Shown here in pieces: positions 1 through 7,590 of a DNA stretch of 16,739 nucleotides. The position numbers were made by a program, and so were the translations under genes. Position 1 is the first letter of the stretch. Each line of letters starts with the position of its first letter. The notes beneath the pieces are model-generated. The model saw nothing but the letters and a program-made list of their open reading frames with translations. It was not told the origin of the DNA and ran no database searches. Source of the stretch: Thermoplasmatota archaeon (GTDB taxonomy: Archaea; Thermoplasmatota; E2; DHVEG-1); contig JAUWIE010000062.1 of assembly GCA_030605515.1 (NCBI GenBank), forward strand, positions 1-16,739. The letters are read 5' to 3'.

Positions 1-29
1 CATCTACCGAGTGTTTTGATCTTTTCTTG

Positions 30-40
30 GTTGAAAAATT
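30..40 (+). repeat. Left terminal inverted repeat of the IS
   Basis: GTTGAAAAATT is the exact reverse complement of 1100-1110. It lies about 85 bp beyond the transposase stop codon, where a terminal repeat is expected. Confidence 0.5.
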
Positions 41-61
41 GAGCATTGTAAGCTAATGCTC
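41..61. repeat. Subterminal hairpin inside the IS left end
   Basis: GAGCATT (41-47) and AATGCTC (55-61) form a perfect 7-bp stem with a 7-nt loop directly next to the left inverted repeat. It lies downstream of the transposase gene and could end its transcript or protect the element end. The role is inferred. Confidence 0.45.
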
Positions 62-125
62 TCTGGTATCAACCTACTTATGGCTAAGGAAAACCGTAAG
101 AATTGATATTTTTTTAGATGTTTTT

Positions 126-1058
126 TTATGTGAAATTCCTCAGAAATGTTTTCACACTTCGAGGTGAATACCCAAAACAGTGGTTAACATAGCCCATCAG
201 TAGCATTCCAGTGATGATAATGTAGGAATAAATCAAGACATTGTTTTTACCATAAACCTGTAGTTTTTTTAGATCTAAGAATTCTTTTAGTCTTGAAAAG
301 AATCGTTCCACGCTAACTCTTTTCACATATTTTTTTAGAAACTTTTTAGGATACCTAGGTTTAATCCGTGTCTTAGATGCTTTAACAATAGGTGTTACAT
401 TATCTCTAAAAAGTGTTTTTCTAATATTGCTTGAGTCGTAGGCTTTATCAGCGGTATAAAACCTGATTGGAAATCTGGTTTTATAGTTTTTAATATTTTG
501 ATAAAGCCTTGTAAACTCTTTGGAATCATGGACATTTGCTTTGGTAACACTGAGTGTTACTGGAAGCTCAGTATATGTATCTACAATTACATGGATTTTA
601 TATCCATAAACATACTTTTCGTCAATGTGATCCCAACCCCAACCACCTTCTTTGTCATCAAGGTTTCCTTCAAGAATGCTTCCATCTTGTGCAACCATGT
701 GGAGGTTTAGGAAACCTTCATTAATTAGTTGCTGAACAACACATGTGAAGAGTTTTTCAAAGGTTTCAACACCTACTCTATTTAGGAAATGTGAGAAACT
801 TCCTATATCTGGTGTTTTTTTGAAACCAAGTGTTCTCCTCCAAAAACTATGTTTTTCAAGGAAGGCATGGTAATCACGGTAGGATTCCATTCTTAGAAAC
901 ATAATGGTAAAAGAGAGGAACATACCAATTGGTGAAAGTGGTGGTCTTCCAGGTTTACCCGGTGTATATTTGTACTTGCTTTTCAATACCTCTTCTGCCT
1001 CTGAAAGATTTAAATTTTGAATATTCTTTCTGAGACTTACCCTCCTATTGTTATTCAT
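126..1058 (-). CDS. IS4/IS5-type DDE transposase
   Basis: This 310-residue protein should catalyse excision and insertion of the surrounding element. The RNase H-like catalytic triad can be read as D125 (in AQDGS), D204 (in TADKAYD) and E251 (in SVERFFSRLKEF). The last is the YREK-like signature region, here with V-E-R-F-F-S-R-L-K. The N-terminal part (about residues 30-100, with GRPPLSP and the DIGSFSHFLNRVG block) resembles the DUF772-type domain found before the catalytic domain in IS5/IS1182-like transposases. The frame is intact and of usual length, so the element may be active. The ATG at 1058 has GGGTG 7 nt upstream, but both start and Shine-Dalgarno site are enclosed in a hairpin. The exact subgroup cannot be fixed without a database comparison. 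Confidence 0.9.
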   Translation of the reverse strand: MNNNRRVSLRKNIQNLNLSEAEEVLKSKYKYTPGKPGRPPLSPIGMFLSFTIMFLRMESYRDYHAFLEKHSFWRRTLGFKKTPDIGSFSHFLNRVGVETFEKLFTCVVQQLINEGFLNLHMVAQDGSILEGNLDDKEGGWGWDHIDEKYVYGYKIHVIVDTYTELPVTLSVTKANVHDSKEFTRLYQNIKNYKTRFPIRFYTADKAYDSSNIRKTLFRDNVTPIVKASKTRIKPRYPKKFLKKYVKRVSVERFFSRLKEFLDLKKLQVYGKNNVLIYSYIIITGMLLMGYVNHCFGYSPRSVKTFLRNFT

Positions 1059-1083
1059 TTAGTGCACCCAAGCCTAAATGAAT
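1053..1083 (-). promoter_or_regulatory. Hairpin sequestering the transposase start codon
   Basis: The arms 1053-1062 and 1074-1083 (ATTCATTTAG/CTAAATGAAT) pair perfectly over 10 bp around an 11-nt loop. In - strand RNA the ATG (1058-1056) is inside the 3' arm and the GGGTG Shine-Dalgarno site is in the loop. IS10 and IS50 use this kind of fold to block translation from transcripts entering from outside. The function here is inferred from that precedent. Confidence 0.5.
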
Positions 1084-1099
1084 CTTGGGGGGGTAAATT

Positions 1100-1110
1100 A
1101 ATTTTTCAAC
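1100..1110 (-). repeat. Right terminal inverted repeat of the IS
   Basis: AATTTTTCAAC is the exact reverse complement of 30-40. It lies about 40 bp upstream of the transposase start, next to a run of seven G residues (1087-1093). Confidence 0.5.
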
Positions 1111-1125
1111 AGCCTAACTTTTATA

Positions 1126-1136
1126 TTTATATATAA
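1126..1136 (+). promoter_or_regulatory. TATA box of the C25-type peptidase gene
   Basis: TTTATATATAA is a strong archaeal TATA box. A start site about 25 bp downstream (near 1156-1160) would give a leader of about 15 nt carrying the GGGGGAT ribosome-binding site at 1163-1169, just before the ATG at 1173. The box begins 16 bp from the IS right end. Confidence 0.6.
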
Positions 1137-1172
1137 GATGTCATATAGTATTTAAATGCATTGGGGGATCAT

Positions 1173-2534
1173 ATGAAGAAATTGTTACAATTCCTAATAA
1201 TTGGAATGTTTATTATCAGTGGACTTGGAGTTACTGCAACAACAGATGATAATAAAACATCTGATACATATGACTTACTTATTATCTCTCCTTCATTTTT
1301 TATAAATGAGCTTCGACCACTGGTCAAACATAAGAATGATCATAATATAAACACTAAATTAGCGATATTATGTGATATCTATGAATTGTTCCCTGGGGGA
1401 GACGAAGCTGAACAAATCAAGTATTTTATCAAACATGCAATTGAATCTTGGGATGTAAAATATGTACTACTGGTTGGAGGAAGAAAACCATCAATTTCTG
1501 GAGAAGAATGGTTACTCCCGGTACGTTATAGCCATATCGAAGATAATATTGCAACTCATGAGAATCGATTTATTAGTGATCTATACTTTGCAGATATCTA
1601 CGATGAACATGGTAATTTTTCAAGCTGGGATACAAATGAAAACGGTGTATTTAGTGAATGGCTCGCAAATCAAACAGCAGATGACATAATGGATCTTTAT
1701 CCAGATGTATATGTTGGCAGGCTTCCTTGTAGAAACAAAATGGAAGTAAGAATTATGGTCCGAAAAATAATACGTTATGAGCGGAAACCATGTGATGATT
1801 CTTGGTTTAAACGTATGGTAGTAGCTGGTGGTGATACATATACTTTTAATGATTATTACGGTGGAGAAGTAGCAAATCAAGAAGCATTAGATAAAATGCC
1901 CGGATTTGAACCAGTTAAACTCTGGACCTCTGATGGATCACTCCAAAGTTGGCGTGATGTAGTAAGTGCGATAAACAAAGGATGTGGGTTCTTGTATTTC
2001 GCAGGACATGGAAGCCCCGCGGCATGGGGAACACACCCTCCTCTTGATAACACAACATGGATTTTTGGCCTTAAACTCCGATATATGCCATTTCTAATTA
2101 ACGGAAATAAACTCCCAGTATGCGTAGTTGGTGGTTGTCATAATAGCATGTTTAACATAAGCCTATTTCATTTAAGCTGGACCTATGGATTACCTGTTTA
2201 TGAATGCTGGAGTTGGACTCTGACAAGGAATGTATTTGGTGGATCTATCGCAACTTTAGGCTGCACTGGTCTTGGTTATGGGAAAGAAGATAAACAAGAT
2301 CCATCACAAGGGGGCGGTGGTGATTTACTCGATGTTCTTTTTTTCAGTGAATATGGTGAACATCAAGTTGATATTTTAGGAGAGGCATGGGGAAATGCAA
2401 TATCATCTTATATCGATCAGTATCCAATTAATTGGAATCAACATGCTTTTAATGATACAGCACTTGATGCAAAAACAGTACAAGAATGGGTTTTACTTGG
2501 TGATCCTAGTTTGAAAATAGGCGGATACGAATAA
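1173..2534 (+). CDS. Secreted gingipain-like (C25-type) cysteine peptidase
   Basis: This is an exported cysteine peptidase, probably used to digest extracellular protein. From the ATG at 1173 the protein is 453 residues. It starts with a classical signal peptide (MKK followed by LLQFLIIGMFIISGLGV and TA), which places the mature enzyme outside the membrane. The frame also opens at a TTG at 1161, but GGGGGAT at 1163-1169 is correctly spaced for 1173, and the extra four residues would spoil the n-region. The clan CD fold is visible: YVLLVGG and the DLYFADI acidic strand, the PDVYVGRLPCRNKMEV block, the catalytic His at about residue 279 (YFAGHGSPAAWG), the catalytic Cys at about residue 322 (CVVGGCHNS), and the C-terminal VLLGDPSLKIGG signature common at the end of C25 domains. 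No C-terminal anchor or sorting tail is visible. Specificity (Arg or Lys) cannot be read. Confidence 0.87.
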   Translation: MKKLLQFLIIGMFIISGLGVTATTDDNKTSDTYDLLIISPSFFINELRPLVKHKNDHNINTKLAILCDIYELFPGGDEAEQIKYFIKHAIESWDVKYVLLVGGRKPSISGEEWLLPVRYSHIEDNIATHENRFISDLYFADIYDEHGNFSSWDTNENGVFSEWLANQTADDIMDLYPDVYVGRLPCRNKMEVRIMVRKIIRYERKPCDDSWFKRMVVAGGDTYTFNDYYGGEVANQEALDKMPGFEPVKLWTSDGSLQSWRDVVSAINKGCGFLYFAGHGSPAAWGTHPPLDNTTWIFGLKLRYMPFLINGNKLPVCVVGGCHNSMFNISLFHLSWTYGLPVYECWSWTLTRNVFGGSIATLGCTGLGYGKEDKQDPSQGGGGDLLDVLFFSEYGEHQVDILGEAWGNAISSYIDQYPINWNQHAFNDTALDAKTVQEWVLLGDPSLKIGGYE

Positions 2535-2578
2535 ATTAACTTTTTTCTCTTCTTAATTTTAAATTTGAATTACATATT

Positions 2579-5509
2579 ATGGAAAAACTTATATTATATG
2601 ATTGTTCTAATATAAACATAGTATGTTGGAGGCAAAAGAAAATTAACCATATTAAAAAAGGCAGATCACTAATTAGATATGTATTTATTATATCTATATC
2701 CTGTTTTCTTCTTACCGTTGAGATATCATCTGTAGTTATATCCTCTAATAATAAAAATGATTTTAATGATAAAATAATAGCAAAAATATCAAGAGAATTA
2801 GAAATTCCAGCTGGATCTGATTACCATGTCAAGTTCAATTCAGATACCTGTAAATTAGAAGGTAAAGAGATAAATTCTGCTACATACGGGTTATCAGATA
2901 AGGTAAAAAATTCTATTGCTAAATCACCAAGATGGATTAGAAGAGAATTGACACGACAGTTTCATAATATAGATGGAGAAGAATATGCAGATTTGATATT
3001 GAATTCAAATAAGAAATATGTTGATGAAATTGCTTTTTCAATAGCATGTTCTTCACTAGGAGATGTTCCTTCTGTGGATGTTATAAGAGATAATGCATTT
3101 TTTCTTTATAAAAATGATAACTGGATAAGATATGCGGATATTGTTGATTATGATGATCTTCAAGGTAATTATTATTCTACGATACGCTATTGGGTGATTG
3201 AAAATGGAATAGAAAAACAGTTTGAATATCCAATGGAACTTTATTATTGGTATGTTGTTCATCCTCAGGTGACAAGTGAAGAACCTGAGTATACATATGA
3301 TTTTTTTTGGAGGAGTTATCTATTTAATCATAATGATCTTGGTTATCCCCTGTTAAAGGAAAAATTATCAGATATTGATTATCTATGGGATTGCAAGTCG
3401 TATTATCAACCAGGAAACCGTCTTTGGAAATGGAGCATTGATAACCATCCAACTGCTATTGAGGTTATTAGTTACTGGATTGGAAAAACTGTCCCAGCTG
3501 GTGCTTTTGGTGATAGACCTGGTCAACCTAGTGTTATTGCTCATGAACATAATGGTTGGTGTGGTGAGTTACAAAGACTTGCTGTTGCAGCACAAAGAGC
3601 GGCTTTAATTCCTTCGCTTAGTGCATGTAACATTGGAGAGGATCATGTTTGGAGAGAATTTTATGAACGAGGTTGGCATGAAAATGATAACTGGTGGACT
3701 GATAGTGGTGGAGCCGTAGATGAACCTGATGTTTATGGTTATGGCTGGGGTAAAAACATGTCTAGTATTTTTGCTTGGAAAGGTGATGACTCAATTTATG
3801 ATTTAACACCAAGGTATATTCATTCTGATGATAGGATTACTGCAAAATTTATAGTTAGAGACCATCGTCTTCGTCCTGTTGATGGAGCGAGAGTTACAGT
3901 AGTTGTAAATGGTATAAAAGATATTACCTGGTTAAAAAACAATATTTGGACGAAAATTGTAGAAATCTGGGATAAGCTCCCTGATATAATTAAAGGTAGA
4001 TTTCTTCAATTGCTTTATAGCAGAATTGAAGAAAAATTTGATAAGATTCCAGATGTAACTGATGGGTTGACGATTACTACGTGGGGTTATACTGATATAA
4101 ATGGTGAGTGTTCCTTTGAACTGGGTAAAAACTGTGAATATCTTTTTGTCATTCAAAATGGTAATTTAAAGAAACCATGGCAGCTAGCTAAAAATAATGC
4201 TCTTAGAATACTACGTACTCATACTGATAAAACATTTAATGTGTTCTTTAATGATGTTTTTCATAGAGTTCAGCGACATTGTGACAAGGAGATATCAGGT
4301 GATAAGTATCATTTTGATGTTGTCTTTAACACTAGTTCCTATCAACTGCAAAAGAATGTTAGAAATGATGGAATAGGAAAATATGACACCTTTGGACGAC
4401 TTGATTTTTTCATTTTAGATGAAACTAACTTTATTAGATACTCCCGTGGCCTAAGGTTTAACTGTTTTAATTATTTTGAATGTGAAAAAACAAATATTAA
4501 TTTTGATAATTCTAATGGTGATTTGTATTTTGTTTTTAGAAATCATGCAATGCAGACAAATGTTATTTTGGATTTCTCAATTCAAGTAAAAACGTCTATT
4601 GATATAGATAAGGTTCAAATTGTTACTCCAGATACAAGTATTTTTGATACACCTGTTTTTAATGTTGGTGATCTTGTAAATATATCAGGTATAGGTTCAG
4701 ATGATGTTATTCTAATAGTAGGTGACAAGGAAGCGGAAATACTTGTGTATGATTATCAATGGACGTATTTATGGGATACAGTGGAGCTGATGCCTGGTAA
4801 ATATAAGATCACAGCTAATTGTGGTAGTTCAATTGATAATACTGTGATACAATTGATTGATTTATCTTCACCAATTATTAACATAATTGAACCTGAAAAT
4901 AATAAAATAATAATGAATGATATTGTTGTTATTTCAGGTCAGTGCTTTGATAATACTGGTGTTGAAAGAGTAGAAGTAGCTATTGATAATGGTGAGTTTA
5001 GAAAAACGATAGGTACAAAAGACTGGTTTATTGAATGGGATGTTAGCAAACTTAATAGTGGTGATCATAAAATCAATGTAAAAGCATTTGACCTTTTTGG
5101 AAAGTCATCAATTGATACAGTTTCAATTGCTATAAATAATAGTTGTTGTCATCAAAAGACCCCTAATATTAATGACTTTTATTACAAACCCAAGAATTCT
5201 ACAAATACAAGTAATATTGTAATATATGCAAATGTCAGCAGTGATAGTTCTTTTTCAGTAAAAAAAGTTGTTTTATTCTGGGATGATGGTACAACAATTA
5301 AAAAAGATTTGATGTACAGATATGCAGATAACCCAATTCAAAGTAGACATGAGGAAGACCCCTTACAAAACCAGTCAAATAACCCTATTTTTGGTTTAGA
5401 ACTTGGACAATTTCCAAGTGATTCTATTATAACATATTGGATAGCTGCTTATGATACTGCAGATAACACTAATACAAGCAGTAAAAAGACAATTACGGTA
5501 TCTGATTAA
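2579..5509 (+). CDS. Secreted transglutaminase-like protein with Ig-like repeats
   Basis: This large exported protein (976 residues from ATG 2579) has a central transglutaminase-like core. The likely triad is Cys328 (GWCGELQRLAVAAQRA), His356 (EDHVWREFYERGW) and Asp408 (SIYDLTPRY). Such cores act as cysteine peptidases or amide-crosslinking enzymes on proteins or cell-wall peptides. After it come an interrupted beta domain (about residues 425-530, VRDHRLRPVDGARVTV then TDINGECSF), a divergent region, an Ig-like domain with SPIINIIEPENN (about 760-850), and a last beta domain ending in WIAAYDTADNT. A signal sequence is clear (KKGRSLIRYVFIISISCFLLTVEISSVV), but from the ATG it is preceded by about 28 unneeded residues. 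GGAGG at 2628-2632 lies 9 nt before an in-frame ATT at 2642 that would give a normal signal peptide, so the true start may be 2642. It follows the C25-type gene by 44 bp and may serve the same extracellular degradation role. The substrate is unknown. Confidence 0.8.
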   Translation: MEKLILYDCSNINIVCWRQKKINHIKKGRSLIRYVFIISISCFLLTVEISSVVISSNNKNDFNDKIIAKISRELEIPAGSDYHVKFNSDTCKLEGKEINSATYGLSDKVKNSIAKSPRWIRRELTRQFHNIDGEEYADLILNSNKKYVDEIAFSIACSSLGDVPSVDVIRDNAFFLYKNDNWIRYADIVDYDDLQGNYYSTIRYWVIENGIEKQFEYPMELYYWYVVHPQVTSEEPEYTYDFFWRSYLFNHNDLGYPLLKEKLSDIDYLWDCKSYYQPGNRLWKWSIDNHPTAIEVISYWIGKTVPAGAFGDRPGQPSVIAHEHNGWCGELQRLAVAAQRAALIPSLSACNIGEDHVWREFYERGWHENDNWWTDSGGAVDEPDVYGYGWGKNMSSIFAWKGDDSIYDLTPRYIHSDDRITAKFIVRDHRLRPVDGARVTVVVNGIKDITWLKNNIWTKIVEIWDKLPDIIKGRFLQLLYSRIEEKFDKIPDVTDGLTITTWGYTDINGECSFELGKNCEYLFVIQNGNLKKPWQLAKNNALRILRTHTDKTFNVFFNDVFHRVQRHCDKEISGDKYHFDVVFNTSSYQLQKNVRNDGIGKYDTFGRLDFFILDETNFIRYSRGLRFNCFNYFECEKTNINFDNSNGDLYFVFRNHAMQTNVILDFSIQVKTSIDIDKVQIVTPDTSIFDTPVFNVGDLVNISGIGSDDVILIVGDKEAEILVYDYQWTYLWDTVELMPGKYKITANCGSSIDNTVIQLIDLSSPIINIIEPENNKIIMNDIVVISGQCFDNTGVERVEVAIDNGEFRKTIGTKDWFIEWDVSKLNSGDHKINVKAFDLFGKSSIDTVSIAINNSCCHQKTPNINDFYYKPKNSTNTSNIVIYANVSSDSSFSVKKVVLFWDDGTTIKKDLMYRYADNPIQSRHEEDPLQNQSNNPIFGLELGQFPSDSIITYWIAAYDTADNTNTSSKKTITVSD
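2589..2632 (+). promoter_or_regulatory. Internal TATA-like box and GGAGG site before ATT 2642
   Basis: TTATATTATATG at about 2589-2600 resembles a TATA box. A transcript from about 2620 would begin just before GGAGG (2628-2632). The spacing matches the TATA/Shine-Dalgarno/start layout of the preceding peptidase gene. Together they argue for a start at 2642 rather than at the upstream ATG. Confidence 0.35.
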
Positions 5510-5551
5510 TCCTTATTTGAAAGAAAATTAATATCAAAATAAGTTAGCTTG

Positions 5552-5570
5552 GTTAGAAGACGGTTCTAAC
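5552..5570 (+). terminator. Hairpin after the transglutaminase-like gene
   Basis: GTTAGAA (5552-5558) and TTCTAAC (5564-5570) form a perfect 7-bp stem with a 5-nt loop, followed by TCTTTATATTTG. It lies 43 bp past the stop codon of the + strand gene and between convergent genes, so a role in ending transcription is plausible. Confidence 0.4.
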
Positions 5571-5591
5571 TCTTTATATTTGTTACATGGC

Positions 5592-5610
5592 TGTTTTTGT
5601 TTTAAAAACA
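5592..5610. terminator. U-rich hairpin between convergent genes
   Basis: TGTTTTT (5592-5598) and AAAAACA (5604-5610) pair perfectly around a T-rich loop, giving T-runs in both directions. It lies between the + strand gene ending at 5509 and the uvrB stop at 5659, and could serve both transcripts. Confidence 0.35.
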
Positions 5611-5658
5611 TGAATAGGAGAATATCAAAAGTATTAGCCTCCCTGAGAAAATAATTTT

Positions 5659-7590
5659 TTATTTTGTCAGTGTCTGATTTAATCGCTGTATTTTATCTCT
5701 GAGATGAATTGCTTTTTCAAAATCTAGATTATCCGCAGCTTCTATCATTTCGATTTCAAGCTGAATAATCATCTTTGGGATATCCTTTTTAGGTATATGT
5801 TTCGTATCTTTTACATCGACGACTTTTTCTTTAATTGGTTTAATTATTGTAGTAGGTGTTATTCTATGTTTTTTATTAAATTCAAGCTGTAGAGTCCTTC
5901 GTCTATCTGTTTCTTCAAGTGCTTTTTGAATTGAATCAGTAAAGTTATCAGCGTATAAAACAACTGTAGAATTCACATTTCTAGCTGCTCGTCCAATAAT
6001 CTGGATAAGGCTTCTAGCATCCCGTAGAAACCCCTCCTTGTCAGCATCAAGAATACCAATAAAACCTATTTCAGGGATATCAATTCCCTCACGTAGTAAA
6101 TTAATACCAACTAAAACATCAAACTTTCCAAGCCGTAATTGTCGAATAATCTCAGTTCTTTCAAGGGTATCAATTTCACTATGAAGATAACGTGTTTTAA
6201 TATTCTGCTCTGCTAAATACTCAGATAGCTCTTCAGCAAGCCGTTTAGTTAACGTTGTCACAAGCACACGTTCATTTCTACTTATTGTTTTATTGATTTC
6301 AGATATAAGATCAGGAACTTGTCCTTTAATTGGTCTAACTTCACACTTTGGATCAACAAGACCAGTTGGCCTTATTATTTGCTCTACAACTTGATTTGAG
6401 ATTCCTAGTTCATAATCACCCGGTGTTGCGGAAACAAAGATCACGTTTTTCAAAAATTTTTTAAATTCATCAAAGGTAAGAGGCCTGTTATCATAGGCAC
6501 TTGGAAGTCTGAACCCATAATCAATAAGTGCTTTTTTCCGGGAGTAATCTCCACGATGCATACCATGAACCTGTGGAATTGTACGATGACTTTCATCGAT
6601 AAACATTAGGAAATCATCTGGAAAATAATTAAGAAGACAGTATGGTGTTTCACCAGGTTTTCTCCCATCGAAATGCCGTGAATAATTCTCAACACCTTTA
6701 CAAAAACCTGTTTCTTCAAGCATTTCGATATCATAGAGAACTCTCTGTTTTAATCTATGAGCTTCAATCATTTCAAGTTCAGGTAGTCGCTCTTCTAGTT
6801 CTTTTTTAATTGAATCAACAGCTTTTTGTTTTTTTTCTTCAGCTATTACAAAATGTTTTGCAGGATATATAAAAATATAATCAAAAATATCAGTTGTTTC
6901 ACCTGTTATCTTGTTGATTTCTTTGATTTTTTCAACTTCATCACCAAACATTTCAAATCTTATTATGTTTTCGTAATAACCAGGAATTAAATCAATTGTA
7001 TCTCCTTTTACCCTGAATCTACCTGGTTTTAGATCAAGATCGTTTCTCTCGTATTGCATGTCAACGAGTCTTCCTAGTATCTCGTTTCTTTCAATTTTTT
7101 GATTGTTTCTTATTTCAACACCTAGTCTTGAAAAATCATATGGATCACCAACGCTGTAGATACAGGAAACTGATGCAACAACAATAACATCTTTTCTTGA
7201 AAGAAGCGAAGCTGTTGTCGCAAGTCTCATCTGTTCAATTTTTGGATTAACATCTGCGTCTTTTTCGATGTATTGATCCTTCTGCGGAATATACGATTCA
7301 GGCTGATAATAATCATAATATGAAACAAAATATTCAACACGGTTTTCAGGGAAGAACTCTTTGAACTCGCCATAAAGTTGCGCTGCAAGTGTTTTATTAT
7401 GAGCAAAAACAAGAGTTGGTTTCTGGATTTGCTCTATTACATTAGCCATTGCAAACGTCTTTCCAGATCCAGTTACCCCGAGAAGTGTTTGATATTGCTT
7501 ATTGTTTTCAAGTCCATTTACTAGTTTTTTTATCGCTTCAGGTTGTGATCCACGTGGCTTTAAGCTTGTAGTTAATTTAAACTCGTTCAT
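5659..7590 (-). CDS. uvrB: Excinuclease ABC subunit B
   Basis: UvrB is the damage-verifying helicase-like subunit of nucleotide excision repair. UvrA loads it, it strand-probes the lesion, and it recruits UvrC. The 643-residue protein is full length. Walker A GVTGSGKT is at residues 38-45. The beta-hairpin that grips DNA is seen in the tyrosine-rich block YYDYYQPESYIPQ (about residues 91-103). Also present are DESHRTIPQVHGM, FVSATPGDYEL and the helicase motif VI region QIIGRAARN. A C-terminal UVR motif (about 603-640, LEIEMIEAADNLDFEKAIHLRDKI) provides the contact with UvrC. Its ATG overlaps the uvrC stop codon in an ATGA, so it is translated from the same message as the last gene of the operon. 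Confidence 0.97.
   Translation of the reverse strand: MNEFKLTTSLKPRGSQPEAIKKLVNGLENNKQYQTLLGVTGSGKTFAMANVIEQIQKPTLVFAHNKTLAAQLYGEFKEFFPENRVEYFVSYYDYYQPESYIPQKDQYIEKDADVNPKIEQMRLATTASLLSRKDVIVVASVSCIYSVGDPYDFSRLGVEIRNNQKIERNEILGRLVDMQYERNDLDLKPGRFRVKGDTIDLIPGYYENIIRFEMFGDEVEKIKEINKITGETTDIFDYIFIYPAKHFVIAEEKKQKAVDSIKKELEERLPELEMIEAHRLKQRVLYDIEMLEETGFCKGVENYSRHFDGRKPGETPYCLLNYFPDDFLMFIDESHRTIPQVHGMHRGDYSRKKALIDYGFRLPSAYDNRPLTFDEFKKFLKNVIFVSATPGDYELGISNQVVEQIIRPTGLVDPKCEVRPIKGQVPDLISEINKTISRNERVLVTTLTKRLAEELSEYLAEQNIKTRYLHSEIDTLERTEIIRQLRLGKFDVLVGINLLREGIDIPEIGFIGILDADKEGFLRDARSLIQIIGRAARNVNSTVVLYADNFTDSIQKALEETDRRRTLQLEFNKKHRITPTTIIKPIKEKVVDVKDTKHIPKKDIPKMIIQLEIEMIEAADNLDFEKAIHLRDKIQRLNQTLTK

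Larger units (their letters stand above)
30..1110 (-). mobile_element. IS4/IS5-type insertion sequence, about 1.08 kb
   Basis: A single DDE transposase gene lies between an 11-bp perfect inverted repeat: GTTGAAAAATT at 30-40 and AATTTTTCAAC at 1100-1110. The repeats diverge immediately inside this core. No target-site duplication is visible outside them (TTCTTG on the left, AGCCTA on the right), so the outer boundaries are provisional, or the duplication has decayed. The right end stops about 16 bp before the TATA box of the downstream peptidase gene, so the element sits directly upstream of that promoter. A perfect 7-bp hairpin (41-61) lies just inside the left end, and a 10-bp hairpin (1053-1083) covers the transposase start. 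Confidence 0.6.

Noticed and set aside
24..1116. Target-site duplication of the IS
   Set aside because: The bases just outside the two inverted repeats do not match, so no duplication is claimed.
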